Assembly (NCBI GenBank): GCA_008682415.1 | Contig: VANK01000009.1 | Coordinates: 204,057-268,056, forward strand | Direction of reading: 5' to 3' | Length of the DNA: 64,000 nt | From: Acidobacteria bacterium AB60 | Lineage (GTDB): Bacteria; Acidobacteriota; Terriglobia; Terriglobales; Acidobacteriaceae | Notes under the pieces: generated by a model | Databases searched by the model: none | Seen by the model: only the letters and a program-made list of their open reading frames with translations | What the model was told of the DNA's origin: nothing | Position numbers and translations under genes: made by a program | Part shown: piece by piece, positions 47,093 through 56,006 of the stretch | Position numbering within the stretch: position 1 is the stretch's first letter | How the letters are laid out: every line of letters starts with the position of its first letter

Positions 47093-48892
47093 ATGAAGCC
47101 ATCCGTCCTGCTTCTCGGCCTCTCTACCCTCGTCCTGGCCGTACCCGCAGCTCATGCCCGGAAACACCCGCAGTACGAGCAGGTTCGCCAGCTCACCTCC
47201 GAGCAGTCCGCCCTGGTCGATAAGGCCCTCGCCCGCGAAAAGGTTCTGGTCGAGAACATCAAGAAGCGCACTCCGCTCGTCGAGACCTACATCCAGGACA
47301 CGCGCCCTGACGTCAAGCTCTATTCCATCCCCGTCGGCGATCACTACATGCTCAGCCGCATCGACTTCGGCAAGGCGCGTTTCTTCGATAAAGACTACGA
47401 TCTGCGCGGCTCAACCTCGCATGGCTTCTTCAAGGAGTCCGCGTCCGCCTTCGCCGGCATCACCCGCGCCCTGGGTCTCAATAGCGGCTTCACCTACGTC
47501 TCCCTCGGCTTCGCCGAGATGATGTTCCTCGATCCGCGCGACATCGATCAGCAACACTACGCCTTCAGCTACGTGCGCCGCGAGTTCCTGGGCGGCGTGC
47601 GCACCTGGGTCTTCGACGTTCAGCCCAAGGTGTTCGGCATGGGCCGCTTCTACGGCCGCGTCTGGATCGAAGATCAGGACGGCAACATCGTCCGCCTCAA
47701 CGGCGCCTTCACCCAGCCCGGCGAGTTCTCCAGCAAGCACTTCTTCCACTTCGACAGCTGGCGCACCAACGTGCAGCCCGGCATCTGGCTGCCTGCTGCC
47801 ATCTACGTCGAAGAATCCCATCGCATCGACGGACGCGACGCTCTCGGCCTCAAGGCCCAGACCCACTTCTGGGGCTACAGCCTCAAGCTGCCCAGCCGCG
47901 AAAGTGAAAATGTCAATATCAAGGTCGAGGACGCGGAGGATAAAAGCGCCGAGTCCCAGGACGTCGCCCCCCTCGAGGCCACCCGCGCCTGGGTCTCTCA
48001 GGCGGAAAACAACGTCCTCGATCGTCTCGAGCAGGCCGGCCTCGTCGCCCCGCTCACGCCGAATGGCTACGAGACCTCCGTCCTCGATCAGATCGTCACC
48101 AACCTCGTCGTCCCCAACAATCTTGCCTTCAGCACTCCCGTTCACTGCCGGGTGCTGCTCACCACCACTGTCGAGACCACCACCATCGGCAATACCATCC
48201 TTCTCAGCCGCGGTCTCCTCGACGCCATGCCCAGCGAGGAAGCCATCGCCTCCGTCATCTCCATGGAGCTCGCGCACGTGGCCCTCGGCCATCACGTCGA
48301 TACCCGCTACGCCTTCAACGACCGGCTCCTCTTCCCCGACGAGTCCACCTTCCGCCGCATCGACATGTATCACACCGATCGCGAAAACGAAGAGGCCGTC
48401 AAGCGCGGCGTCGAGTACCTGCGCGCCTCCATGTACAGTGACAAGCTCCCCAATGCCGGACTCTTCTGGGCGCAGCTCGCCGATCGCGGCGCCGTCCTCA
48501 AGCAGCTCAATACCCCCAAGCTCGGCGACTCGCTCCTGCGCGCCGACGGCACCCCCTGGATGGCTGACCTCTCAAAGTCGGCCCCCAAAATCAACTGGGA
48601 CGATCTCGCCCAGATCCCCGCGCTTCCCCTCGGCAGCTGGCTCAAGGTCGACCCCTGGGACGATCACGTAGCCATGCTCTCCGCCAAGCGCTACGCCCCC
48701 ATGAACCCGCGCGACAAGATGCCGCTCGAAGTCACCCCCGTCTTCTTCCGGCTGCAGCGCAAAACGGCCGCTCCCGTCGACCAGGCGCAGGCCCCCTCCA
48801 CCGCCGTTCCGCCCGCCGCCTCCGTCCCCCAGCCCGATCCCGCTCCCACCGGATCCGCTACCCCAACCCAACCCGCCACCCCCCCGCAATAG
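47093..48892 (+). CDS. M48-like metallopeptidase homologue with altered zinc motif
   Basis: The 599-residue protein has a signal peptide (about 1-22). The C-terminal half resembles an M48 peptidase: an ILLSRGLLDAMPSEEAIASV lead-in (shown as ILLSRGLLDAM), then MELAH at 391-395 followed by VALGHH. In active M48 enzymes the motif is HExxH; here the first zinc-binding His is Met. The tail is Pro/Thr-rich. The N-terminal half is of unknown fold, with an SYVRREFLGGVRTWVFDV element. It may be a non-catalytic homologue or use another His. A TTGACA at 47004-47009 could belong to its promoter. Confidence 0.75.
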   Translation: MKPSVLLLGLSTLVLAVPAAHARKHPQYEQVRQLTSEQSALVDKALAREKVLVENIKKRTPLVETYIQDTRPDVKLYSIPVGDHYMLSRIDFGKARFFDKDYDLRGSTSHGFFKESASAFAGITRALGLNSGFTYVSLGFAEMMFLDPRDIDQQHYAFSYVRREFLGGVRTWVFDVQPKVFGMGRFYGRVWIEDQDGNIVRLNGAFTQPGEFSSKHFFHFDSWRTNVQPGIWLPAAIYVEESHRIDGRDALGLKAQTHFWGYSLKLPSRESENVNIKVEDAEDKSAESQDVAPLEATRAWVSQAENNVLDRLEQAGLVAPLTPNGYETSVLDQIVTNLVVPNNLAFSTPVHCRVLLTTTVETTTIGNTILLSRGLLDAMPSEEAIASVISMELAHVALGHHVDTRYAFNDRLLFPDESTFRRIDMYHTDRENEEAVKRGVEYLRASMYSDKLPNAGLFWAQLADRGAVLKQLNTPKLGDSLLRADGTPWMADLSKSAPKINWDDLAQIPALPLGSWLKVDPWDDHVAMLSAKRYAPMNPRDKMPLEVTPVFFRLQRKTAAPVDQAQAPSTAVPPAASVPQPDPAPTGSATPTQPATPPQ

Positions 48893-48899
48893 CGATCTC

Positions 48900-49195
48900 A
48901 GCTCCCGCAAGACCCAGGTCCCCCTCCGTTCCCGCACCACCGAGGTTCCTCTCAGTTCCCGCACGACCGAGGTTCCTCTCAGTTCCCGCACGACCCAGGT
49001 CCCTCTCAGTTCCCGCACGACCGAGGGTGCCCCAGGTCTCCCGATTTTGGAGACCTGGGATACCTCGACCCTCACCCACCCAAACTTGGTTCCCGCACGA
49101 CCGAGGGTGCCCCGTTCTAGGCGCGCCTTTTGCGCCTAGGGCGGGACAGCACGAACCTCACCCCGTCCCTCTCAGTTCGGGCACGACAAACCCTC
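48900..49195 (+). repeat. repeat cluster A: 27-bp tandem copies plus two hairpin units
   Basis: Three 27-bp copies beginning GTTCCCGCAC start at 48928, 48955 and 48982. Two full units of the modular repeat follow at 49009 (CAGGTCTCC hairpin core) and 49089 (CTAGGCGC core). The first core differs from its relatives by a paired change on both stem arms. The cluster lies between the M48-like gene and the outer-membrane protein gene; open frames through it are artefacts. Confidence 0.9.
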
Positions 49196-49273
49196 ACCCG
49201 CCCTCGCCTCTCGCAACTCGCAACTCGTCTCTCTTCCCCCCGCCATCTAAAATCACAACAGGAGGTTCCCCCG

Positions 49274-50248
49274 TTGTCGGCTGTCGCGCGATGCTTCGGC
49301 TCCTGCCTCCTCCTGCTGGCCACCGCCGCCGACGCCCAGGTCACGGCCGCACCCGCGCAGAGCACCCCCGTTCAATCCAAAACCGTCGCCCTCGTGCCCC
49401 GCGTCCCCGGTCTCACCACCCTCTTCAACGGCCTCAACGCCGGCGTCTCCCTCTCCACCGTCCACAACTCCGCCATCGGCTGGTACTCCGTCCTCACCCC
49501 CGCCGTGAACTACACCTTCTCCTCCCGCTACTCCGCCGACGCCAGCACCTCCCTCTACCTCCACCGCCGCGTCCTGCAAACCACCACCTCGCCACCCACC
49601 CAGCAGCTCGTCGTCCAGAACACCACCGCCGGAGACACCCTCCTCGGCCTCCACGCCACCTTCCTCCCCGGCTCCCTCATCGACACCGCCTCCGTCTACC
49701 TCAGCGCCCCCACCGGCGACAAATCCGCCGGCCTCGGCACCGGCAAAGTCACCTACGACTTCAACAACCACGTCGAGCGCTACCGCAACAACCTCGGCTT
49801 CCTCCTCGACACCGGCGCCGGCAACTCCTCCATCCTTGCCAACGACCTGCTCAATAAAAACTACAGCTCCGTCGGCGGCCTGGCAGAGTTCCAGGCCGGA
49901 GCCATCCTCTGGCTTCCCAAAGATTCCTATGTCGAAACGATTGCCTACGAGCAGCTCCCCTTCGGAAGCCAGACCATCTACACCGCCACCGGCGAGCACC
50001 GGCGCGTCCCTACCAAGATCGTCACCAGCTCAGGCTTCGCCGAAGACAACGGCTTCGTGGCGTTCACCGGCATCCGCCTCACCCACCACTTCACCCTCTC
50101 CGGCTACTACAACCGCAGCTTCCGCCGCAAAACCGACACCGTCTCCTGCGGCATCACCTGGGTCCTCAAGCGAGCCGTCCACGTCAGCGAAGAAGACTCC
50201 ATGATCGACCGCGCCATCCGCGAAGCCGAAAAGTCGTCGCAACACTGA
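49274..50248 (+). CDS. predicted outer-membrane beta-barrel protein
   Basis: The start is TTG at 49274, preceded by AGGAGG at eight bases; the frame continues upstream through repeats to 49130, but that stretch is repeat sequence. The 324-residue product has a signal peptide ending near ADAQV. The mature part alternates polar and hydrophobic residues as in barrel strands, with YTFSSRYSADASTSLYLH and late RLTHHFTLSGYYNRSF. It resembles acidobacterial barrel proteins of unknown function; no transporter type was recognised. Confidence 0.75.
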   Translation: MSAVARCFGSCLLLLATAADAQVTAAPAQSTPVQSKTVALVPRVPGLTTLFNGLNAGVSLSTVHNSAIGWYSVLTPAVNYTFSSRYSADASTSLYLHRRVLQTTTSPPTQQLVVQNTTAGDTLLGLHATFLPGSLIDTASVYLSAPTGDKSAGLGTGKVTYDFNNHVERYRNNLGFLLDTGAGNSSILANDLLNKNYSSVGGLAEFQAGAILWLPKDSYVETIAYEQLPFGSQTIYTATGEHRRVPTKIVTSSGFAEDNGFVAFTGIRLTHHFTLSGYYNRSFRRKTDTVSCGITWVLKRAVHVSEEDSMIDRAIREAEKSSQH

Positions 50249-50478
50249 ACCCCGCCTCGAGCCTCTCCCGACTCCAAACGCGCGCGCCCCCATCTCCGTT
50301 CCCGCACAACCGAGGGTGCCCCGTTCTAGGCGCGCTTTATGCGCCTAGGGCGGGACAGCACGACCCCAACCCGCTCAAGGAATGAGTCCCGCAGGGACAA
50401 CGCCCGGGTGAACAGAAATACCTTCTGCAGAAGCTCTCTCGCCCCTTGGTACTTGGCCCTTGGCACTTGGCCCTGGTC
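50249..50478 (+). repeat. repeat cluster B: one hairpin unit and CTTGGCCC-type degenerate repeats
   Basis: A unit with constant 5' flank GTTCCCGCACAACCG starts near 50298 and carries the CTAGGCGC..GCGCCTAG hairpin. After it, at about 50446-50475, come short degenerate copies of CTTGGTACTTGGCCC. Both elements recur elsewhere in the window. They fill the space between convergent genes. Confidence 0.85.
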
Positions 50479-51060
50479 TTACTGAATCTTCTCCAGCTTC
50501 CCGATCTGCTCCGGCTTCATCTCCCCCCGGATCTGCAGCAGCATCGCCGACGTCGCCTTCTGCAAACCGCTGCGCGCCGCGTTCACCGCGTCAATCGCCG
50601 CAAACACCACTGACTTCGCCGCCGACGTGTCCTTATTGACCGCCTCTAGATTCGACTGCGCCTTCAGAAATGCCTTGTAGTTCGCCAGAATCGCCGGCTT
50701 GTTCGCGTCGAAGATGCTGTCCATCCGCCGCTGCTGCTCGTGGCTCAGACCGATCTGCTGCACCACCGAGCGGTCATCCCACCACCGCCCCACCGGACCA
50801 AACTGCAGCGCATTCCGCTGCGGACCCTCGCCCGCCGCGCTCCGCACCGGCTTCTCCGGCCGACGCGGCCCATGCAGGTTCCCCGGCCGTCCCGGTCCGT
50901 CTCCGTTGAATCCCCCCGGCCCGTTTCCCGGACCCTCCGGCCCTTCCTGCCGACCCTGCTGCCCCACTTGCGCGTGTCCCTTCTGCGCTTCCACCATCGT
51001 CCAAGGAACTGCAATCAAACAGGCGAGCAGGCACCATATCCTCAGAGTCTTATATCGCAT
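50479..51060 (-). CDS. Spy/CpxP-like periplasmic protein
   Basis: The 193-residue protein has a signal peptide ending near VEAQ (about 25), a Gly/Pro/Arg-rich linker (about 30-80), and a helical C-terminal domain with GLSHEQQRRMDSIFD and MKPEQIGKLEKIQ, close to the LTxxQ repeats of Spy/CpxP proteins. Family members are periplasmic chaperones or metal sensors. It follows the sigma/anti-sigma pair by seven nt on the same strand, suggesting it belongs to that envelope-stress regulon. Metal ligands are not evident. Confidence 0.75.
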   Translation of the reverse strand: MRYKTLRIWCLLACLIAVPWTMVEAQKGHAQVGQQGRQEGPEGPGNGPGGFNGDGPGRPGNLHGPRRPEKPVRSAAGEGPQRNALQFGPVGRWWDDRSVVQQIGLSHEQQRRMDSIFDANKPAILANYKAFLKAQSNLEAVNKDTSAAKSVVFAAIDAVNAARSGLQKATSAMLLQIRGEMKPEQIGKLEKIQ

Positions 51061-51067
51061 TGCTGCC

Positions 51068-51556
51068 TCATTTCGGGTGTGCCTTCCTGTGCTTCTTATG
51101 CCGTGCCGTTAATCCATACTCATCTACAGGCGACACCTCCTGCGGGCTGATCGCCACGCTCACCGCCTGCAGCAGTTCGTTATCCTGCGCAATCTGCGTC
51201 TGCGAGTCCTCAACCGCCCCCGGACCCCCATCGCCGCGCATCGTCCCATGCCGGTGATGCCCCACCGACACCCCCACCGCAATCGCCAGCACCGCCGCGG
51301 CCGCCGAGCCCACCAGCGCAAACGGCATCCGCCGCACCGGCGCCTCCGCAGCCACCACTACCGGCCGCATCCCCCGCGCCTCACTCCACGCCGCCGACGC
51401 CGCATTGAACAGCCGCACATCCCCCGCAAACGCCTCGGCCTTCGCCCGGCACGCCGCGCATCCCGCAAGATGCGCCTCCGACTCCGCCGTCCCCAGCCCG
51501 ATCAGCACATCATCTAGTGCTTCTTCCGAAAGATGCTTCCCCAGTTCCCCAGTCAT
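51068..51556 (-). CDS. anti-sigma factor with zinc-finger domain
   Basis: The 162-residue protein carries a putative zinc-binding anti-sigma motif, His29-x3-Cys33-x2-Cys36 (HLAGCAACR), and a membrane helix near 80-98. The C-terminal part is periplasmic and ends in a His/Lys-rich tail. It should bind and silence the sigma factor encoded just upstream; the start overlaps that gene's stop (ATGA), a common arrangement for such pairs. Release of the sigma factor would follow an envelope signal. Confidence 0.85.
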   Translation of the reverse strand: MTGELGKHLSEEALDDVLIGLGTAESEAHLAGCAACRAKAEAFAGDVRLFNAASAAWSEARGMRPVVVAAEAPVRRMPFALVGSAAAAVLAIAVGVSVGHHRHGTMRGDGGPGAVEDSQTQIAQDNELLQAVSVAISPQEVSPVDEYGLTARHKKHRKAHPK

Positions 51557-52182
51557 ATCCCTTCTCCTACCCGGCCGCGCACGGCCTTCAATGCCCGATG
51601 CAGATGCGTCCGCACCGTGTTCACCGCCATCCCGAGTATGGCACTGATCTCATCCACCGACAGCTCTTCAGAGAACTTCAACAGGAACACCGTGCGCTGA
51701 TTCTCCGAAAGCGTTTCCAGCACCTCGTAAAGCCTTTTCACCCGCTCCTGCGCCAGCATCCGGCGCTCCTGGCTTACCGCGTCCGACGGCAAAAACGACG
51801 CCATCTCCTGCGCGTCCACGCCCTTCGCCTGCACCTGTCGCCAGAACTTGAACCGGTTCGACCGCAGATGATCCCGGATCACGTTGATCGCAATCCCCGT
51901 CAGCCAGGTGCTGACACTGCAGTCCCCGCGAAACTTGTCTCTCCCCCGAAACGCCCGCAGCAGCGTGTCCTGCGTGATGCTCTCCGCCAGGTCCGGATCC
52001 CCCGTCGAGTACGCCGCAAACCGCCGTATGCGCGCCTGGTGCTGCCGGACCAACTCATCGATATCGTCGAGCTCGCTGATCGTCCTGGCCCTCTCCGCTC
52101 CCCCCGATTCTAGCCGCGGCACTCCCGTCGCGCCCATCTCCAGTGCGCCGGTCGATAGCGATCCCAAGGGATAAGTGGCCAA
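51553..52182 (-). CDS. ECF-type sigma-70 factor
   Basis: The 209-residue factor has region 2 (ELVRQHQARIRRFAAYSTGD, given as ELVRQHQARIRR, and TWLTGIAINVIRDHLR) and region 4 (LETLSENQRTVFLLKFSEEL and VNTVRTHLHRALKAVR). It directs RNA polymerase to stress promoters, controlled by the anti-sigma factor next to it. The start is probably TTG at 52182 after GAGGA; ATG 52137 is an alternative without good ribosome spacing. A TTGACA on the minus strand near 52280 could be part of its promoter. Confidence 0.92.
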   Translation of the reverse strand: MATYPLGSLSTGALEMGATGVPRLESGGAERARTISELDDIDELVRQHQARIRRFAAYSTGDPDLAESITQDTLLRAFRGRDKFRGDCSVSTWLTGIAINVIRDHLRSNRFKFWRQVQAKGVDAQEMASFLPSDAVSQERRMLAQERVKRLYEVLETLSENQRTVFLLKFSEELSVDEISAILGMAVNTVRTHLHRALKAVRGRVGEGI

Positions 52183-52304
52183 GCCAACGTCCTCGTATCA
52201 TCGGACCCGCAAGCCATCGGCTCCCCCGCCTCGCTTACGAATCTCTTCCTCATAAGTCGCGCGAATTTGTCAAATTGCTTACAACGCCCCCTCTCCACCG
52301 CTCT

Positions 52305-52345
52305 TTCGTCCTCCCGCTCAACCTCTTCGTCCTCCCGCTCAACCT
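52305..52345 (+). repeat. 21-bp tandem duplication
   Basis: TTCGTCCTCCCGCTCAACCT occurs twice in direct succession with a 21-base period in the space upstream of the sigma factor gene. It is separate from the hairpin repeat families. No coding role is visible. Confidence 0.8.
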
Positions 52346-52448
52346 TTTTTGCGCACCCGTAATCACTCCCGCTCCACTCTTCGTCTCAACTCGCATAACA
52401 CCCTATGGCCCTCCCCAGCGGGACCTTCACGGGTCTAAATTAAAAACA

Positions 52449-52478
52449 GGGCGCGGCAGGCTCCAGACTGCCGCGCCC
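52449..52478 (-). terminator. strong hairpin with T-run on the minus strand
   Basis: GGGCGCGGCAG pairs with CTGCCGCGCCC (11 bp, loop eight). On the minus strand the stem is followed by TGTTTTTAATTT, a classic intrinsic terminator. No minus-strand gene lies directly upstream; the sequence there consists of repeats, so the transcript it ends is unknown. Confidence 0.65.
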
Positions 52479-52499
52479 TTCGTATTCCGCCCGACCGTA

Positions 52500-53230
52500 C
52501 CCTCGTCCCTTGGCCCTTGGCCCTTGGTACTTGCCCCTCGTCCCACCCGTTCCCGCACGACCGCGGGTGCCCCATGTCTCCGGCAGTTGGAGACATGGGA
52601 TAGCACGAACCCATCCGAGCCATCTCCGTTCCCGCACGATCGCGGGTGCCCCGTTCTAGGCGCGCTTTATGCGCCTAGGGCGGGACCGCACGAACCCCCC
52701 CGCCCCTTGGCCCTTGGTCCTCGGCCCTTGGTACTTGCCCCTCGTCCCACCCGTTCCCGCACGACCGCGGGTGCCCCATGTCTCCCGCAGTTGGAGACAT
52801 GGGATTGCACGAACCCATCCGAGCCATCTCCGTTCCCGCACGACCGCGGGTGCCCCGTTCTAGGCGCGTCGTGTGCGCCTAGGGCGGGACCGCACGACCC
52901 TCCCCCAGCGCCTTGGCCCTTGGCCCTCCCTCGTCCCTCGTCCCACCCGTTCTCCCACGACCGAGGGTGCCCCATGTCTCCCGCAGTTGGAGACATGGGA
53001 TAGCACGAACCCATCCGAGCCATCTCCGTTCCCGCACGATCGCGGGTGCCCCGTTCTAGGCGCGCTTTATGCGCCTAGGGCGGGACCGCACGACCCTCCC
53101 CCAGCCCCTTGGCCCTTGGTACTCGGCCCCCGTCCCTGTCTCCCGCTGTTGGAGACATGGGATACCGCGAACCCCACCCGCCGTATCCCTTGGTACTTGG
53201 CCCTTGGCCCTCGTCCCTCGTCTTCGCCCC
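52500..53230 (+). repeat. repeat cluster C: paired hairpin units in a higher-order array
   Basis: Six units start at 52549, 52628, 52753, 52832, 52949 and 53028. In each pair, 79 bases apart, the first has the CATGTCTCC hairpin and the second the CTAGGCGC hairpin. CTTGGCCC-type spacers separate the pairs, making a roughly 200-bp compound repeat in three copies. A shortened seventh unit lies near 53135. The cluster fills the space between the divergent sigma factor and molybdenum hydroxylase genes. Open frames here are not genes. Confidence 0.92.
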
Positions 53231-53313
53231 CTCGCCACCCGTGACTGCCATCACACCCCCTCACCCCTCCCCTGCACTAGATTCCCAACAGCCCACGCCC
53301 GAGGTGCCCCCGC

Positions 53314-53787
53314 ATGCCCATCACCCTGCAAGTGAACCACCGCCCCCGCACCGTCGACGTCCCGCCCGACTCCCCCCTCCTCTGGGTCCTCCGCGACCAC
53401 CTCGACCTCAAAGCCGCCAAGTACGGCTGCGGCATCGGCGCCTGCGGCGCCTGCACCGTCCTCCTCGACGGACGCCCCGTCCGCGCCTGCACCACCCCCG
53501 TCAGCGCCATCGGCACCCGCCCCATCCTCACCCTCGAAGGACTCGCCGAAGCCGAGCGCCACCCCGTCCTCGCCGCCTGGGAAGAGCTCGACGTCCCCCA
53601 GTGCGGCTACTGCCAGGCCGGCCAGATCGCCTCCGCCGCCGCCCTCCTCAATAACACCCCCCACCCCACCAACGACGACATCGATGACGCCATGAGCGGC
53701 AACCTCTGCCGCTGCGGAACCTACCCCCGCATCCGCCAGGCCATCCACCGCGCCGCCGAGCTGCAGGCCAAAGGAGGCACCCGATGA
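53314..53787 (+). CDS. [2Fe-2S] subunit of molybdenum hydroxylase (IorA-like)
   Basis: The 157-residue protein holds two [2Fe-2S] clusters: Cys39, 44, 47 and 59 in a plant-ferredoxin-like domain (CGIGACGAC) and Cys97, 100, 132 and 134 in the helical domain (CGYCQAG, LCRCGTY). It resembles the small subunit of isoquinoline 1-oxidoreductase and passes electrons from the molybdopterin site. GAGGTG precedes the ATG. It overlaps the large-subunit start (ATGA). No FAD subunit gene is present, consistent with the IorAB type. Confidence 0.93.
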   Translation: MPITLQVNHRPRTVDVPPDSPLLWVLRDHLDLKAAKYGCGIGACGACTVLLDGRPVRACTTPVSAIGTRPILTLEGLAEAERHPVLAAWEELDVPQCGYCQAGQIASAAALLNNTPHPTNDDIDDAMSGNLCRCGTYPRIRQAIHRAAELQAKGGTR

Positions 53788-56003
53788 GCACCCCCGCCCT
53801 CCAACTCGACCGCCGCTCCTTTCTCAAACTGACCGCGCTCGCCGGCGGCTCCTTCGCCCTCGGCCTCTACCGCCTGCCCTGGGCCTCCGCGCAATCCCCC
53901 GCCGCCCCCGTCAATCCGCTCGCCTTCGTCCGCATCTCCCCCGACGGCGTCATCACCATCGCCGCCAAAAATCCCGAGATGGGCCAGGGCGTCCGCACCA
54001 TGCTCCCCATGCTCATCGCCGAAGAGCTCGACTGCGACTGGAAGACCGTCTGCGTCGAACAGGCCCTCCTCGACGAACGCACCTACGGCCCGCAGTTCGC
54101 CGGCGGAAGCATGTCCACCCCCCTCAACTGGGAACCCCTCCGCCGCGTCGGCGCTGCCTGGCGCCAGATGCTCCTCGCCGCCGCCGCGCAATCCTGGAAC
54201 GTTCCCGCCTCCGCGTGCGTCACCGACTGCGGCAAGGTCCTCCACAAACCCTCCGGCCGCTCCGCCCTCTACGGAGAACTCGCCGCCGTCGCCGCCACCC
54301 TCCCCGTCCCGGCCCTCGACTCCGTCCCTCTCAAGGATCCCGCCGCCTACCGCCTCATCGGCAAGTCCCAGACCGGCGTCGACACCCGCGACATCCTCGC
54401 CGGCAAGCCCGTCTTCAGCGCCGACTTCACCCTCCCCAACATGCTCGTCGCCGTCATCGAGAAGTCCCCCGTCTTCGGCGCCACAGTCAAATCCGCCAAT
54501 ACCGCGCAGATCGAAAAGCTTCCCGGCATCCGCAAGGTCCTCGTCCTCGAAAGCACCATCAAGCACGGCCCCTTCGTCGACTCCGACCCCGGCCTCGAGT
54601 CCGGCGTCGCCATCCTCGCCGACACCTGGGCTCAGGCCCAGTCCGCCCGCAAAAGCCTCAAGATCGACTGGGACCTCGGCCCCGGCGTCTCCCAGAACAC
54701 CGACGACTTCGCCCGCCGCGCCCTCGAACTCCTCAAGGCCCCGCCCGCCATCGCCGTCCGCACCGACGGCGACGTCGACTCCGCCTTCAAGTCCGCAGCC
54801 AAAGTCCTCGAGGCCACCTACGCCTATCCCTTCCTCGCCCACGCCACCCTCGAGCCGCAGGGCACCACCGCCGCCTTCACCAACGGCAAGCTCGACCTCT
54901 GGACCGGCAGCCAGGCCCCCGGCGGCGGCCGCCGCCTCGTTGCCCAGGCCCTCAACATCGCGGAGTCCTCCATCACCGTGCACATGGTCCGCACCGGCGG
55001 AGGCTTCGGCCGCCGCCTCATGAACGACTACATGGTCGAAGCCGCCTTCCTCGCCCGCGCCGCCGATCGGCCCGTCAAGGTCCTCTGGTCACGCGAAGAC
55101 GATATGACTCACGACGCCTATCGCCCCGGCGGCACCATGGGCCTCAAGGCCGCACTCGACGCCCAGGGCCGCCTCACCGCCTGGAGCCAGCACCTCATCA
55201 CCTACGGCGACGGCAAGCGCATCGTCTCCGGCGGCGACATCGGCCCCAACCAGTTTCCCGCCGCCTTCGTCCCCAACTTCCGCCTCGGCGCCTCCACCAT
55301 CCCCCTCTGGCTGCGCACCGGCCCCCTCCGCGCCCCCGGGGACAACGCCTATAGCTTCGTTGCCCAGTCCTTCCTCGATGAACTCGCCGAAGCCGCCGGC
55401 CGCGATCCCCTCGACTTCCAACTCGATCTGCTCCGCGCCGTGCCCCCGGGCGTGGAAGCGCCCAAACCCGGCCCCAGCACCCTCAACCCCGAGCGCTTGC
55501 AGGGCGTCCTCCAGCTCGTGGCCGAGAAGTCCGGATGGCGCGTCCGCAAGCCGGAAAAGGGCCGCGGCCTGGGCATCGCCGCCCACTTCTGCCACATGGG
55601 CTACTTCGCCTACGTCGCCGAGGTCGCCGTCGACGCGCAGAACCGCGTCAAGCTCACCCACGTCTGGGGCGCCGGCGACATCGGCAGCCACATCATCAAT
55701 CCCGCCGCCGCGGAAAACATGGTCTACGGCGGAGTCGTCGAAGGCCTCAGCCACCTCGGCCAGGAGATCACCCTCGTCCACGGCCGCGTCGAGCAGACCA
55801 ACTACCACAACCACCCCATCGCCCGCATGCGCCAGGTCCCGCCCATCGACGTCTTCTGGAACAAGACCGCCTTCGCCCCCACCGGCCTCGGCGAACCAGC
55901 GCTTCCGCCCGTCCTCCCCGCCATCACCAACGCCATCTTCGCCGCCACCGGCAAGCGCATCCGCACCCTCCCCCTCAAGCGCAGCGGCTTCACCCTCGTC
56001 TGA
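53784..56003 (+). CDS. molybdopterin-binding hydroxylase subunit (IorB-like), Tat-exported
   Basis: The 739-residue subunit has a twin-arginine signal (DRRSFLKL at 9-16). Xanthine-dehydrogenase-family motifs include GQGVRTMLPML, a later GGGFGRRLMNDY and a probable active-site Glu in GLGEPALPPV near the C-terminus. It should hydroxylate an N-heterocycle or aldehyde in the periplasm with the [2Fe-2S] partner. The natural acceptor is unknown; a cytochrome is often encoded nearby but is not seen here. The substrate cannot be told from sequence. Confidence 0.92.
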   Translation: MSTPALQLDRRSFLKLTALAGGSFALGLYRLPWASAQSPAAPVNPLAFVRISPDGVITIAAKNPEMGQGVRTMLPMLIAEELDCDWKTVCVEQALLDERTYGPQFAGGSMSTPLNWEPLRRVGAAWRQMLLAAAAQSWNVPASACVTDCGKVLHKPSGRSALYGELAAVAATLPVPALDSVPLKDPAAYRLIGKSQTGVDTRDILAGKPVFSADFTLPNMLVAVIEKSPVFGATVKSANTAQIEKLPGIRKVLVLESTIKHGPFVDSDPGLESGVAILADTWAQAQSARKSLKIDWDLGPGVSQNTDDFARRALELLKAPPAIAVRTDGDVDSAFKSAAKVLEATYAYPFLAHATLEPQGTTAAFTNGKLDLWTGSQAPGGGRRLVAQALNIAESSITVHMVRTGGGFGRRLMNDYMVEAAFLARAADRPVKVLWSREDDMTHDAYRPGGTMGLKAALDAQGRLTAWSQHLITYGDGKRIVSGGDIGPNQFPAAFVPNFRLGASTIPLWLRTGPLRAPGDNAYSFVAQSFLDELAEAAGRDPLDFQLDLLRAVPPGVEAPKPGPSTLNPERLQGVLQLVAEKSGWRVRKPEKGRGLGIAAHFCHMGYFAYVAEVAVDAQNRVKLTHVWGAGDIGSHIINPAAAENMVYGGVVEGLSHLGQEITLVHGRVEQTNYHNHPIARMRQVPPIDVFWNKTAFAPTGLGEPALPPVLPAITNAIFAATGKRIRTLPLKRSGFTLV

Positions 56004-56006
56004 CCA

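Noticed and set aside
52143..53003. 286-codon plus-strand open frame
   Set aside because: Composed of intergenic and hairpin repeat sequence without start signals; product is a repeat artefact.
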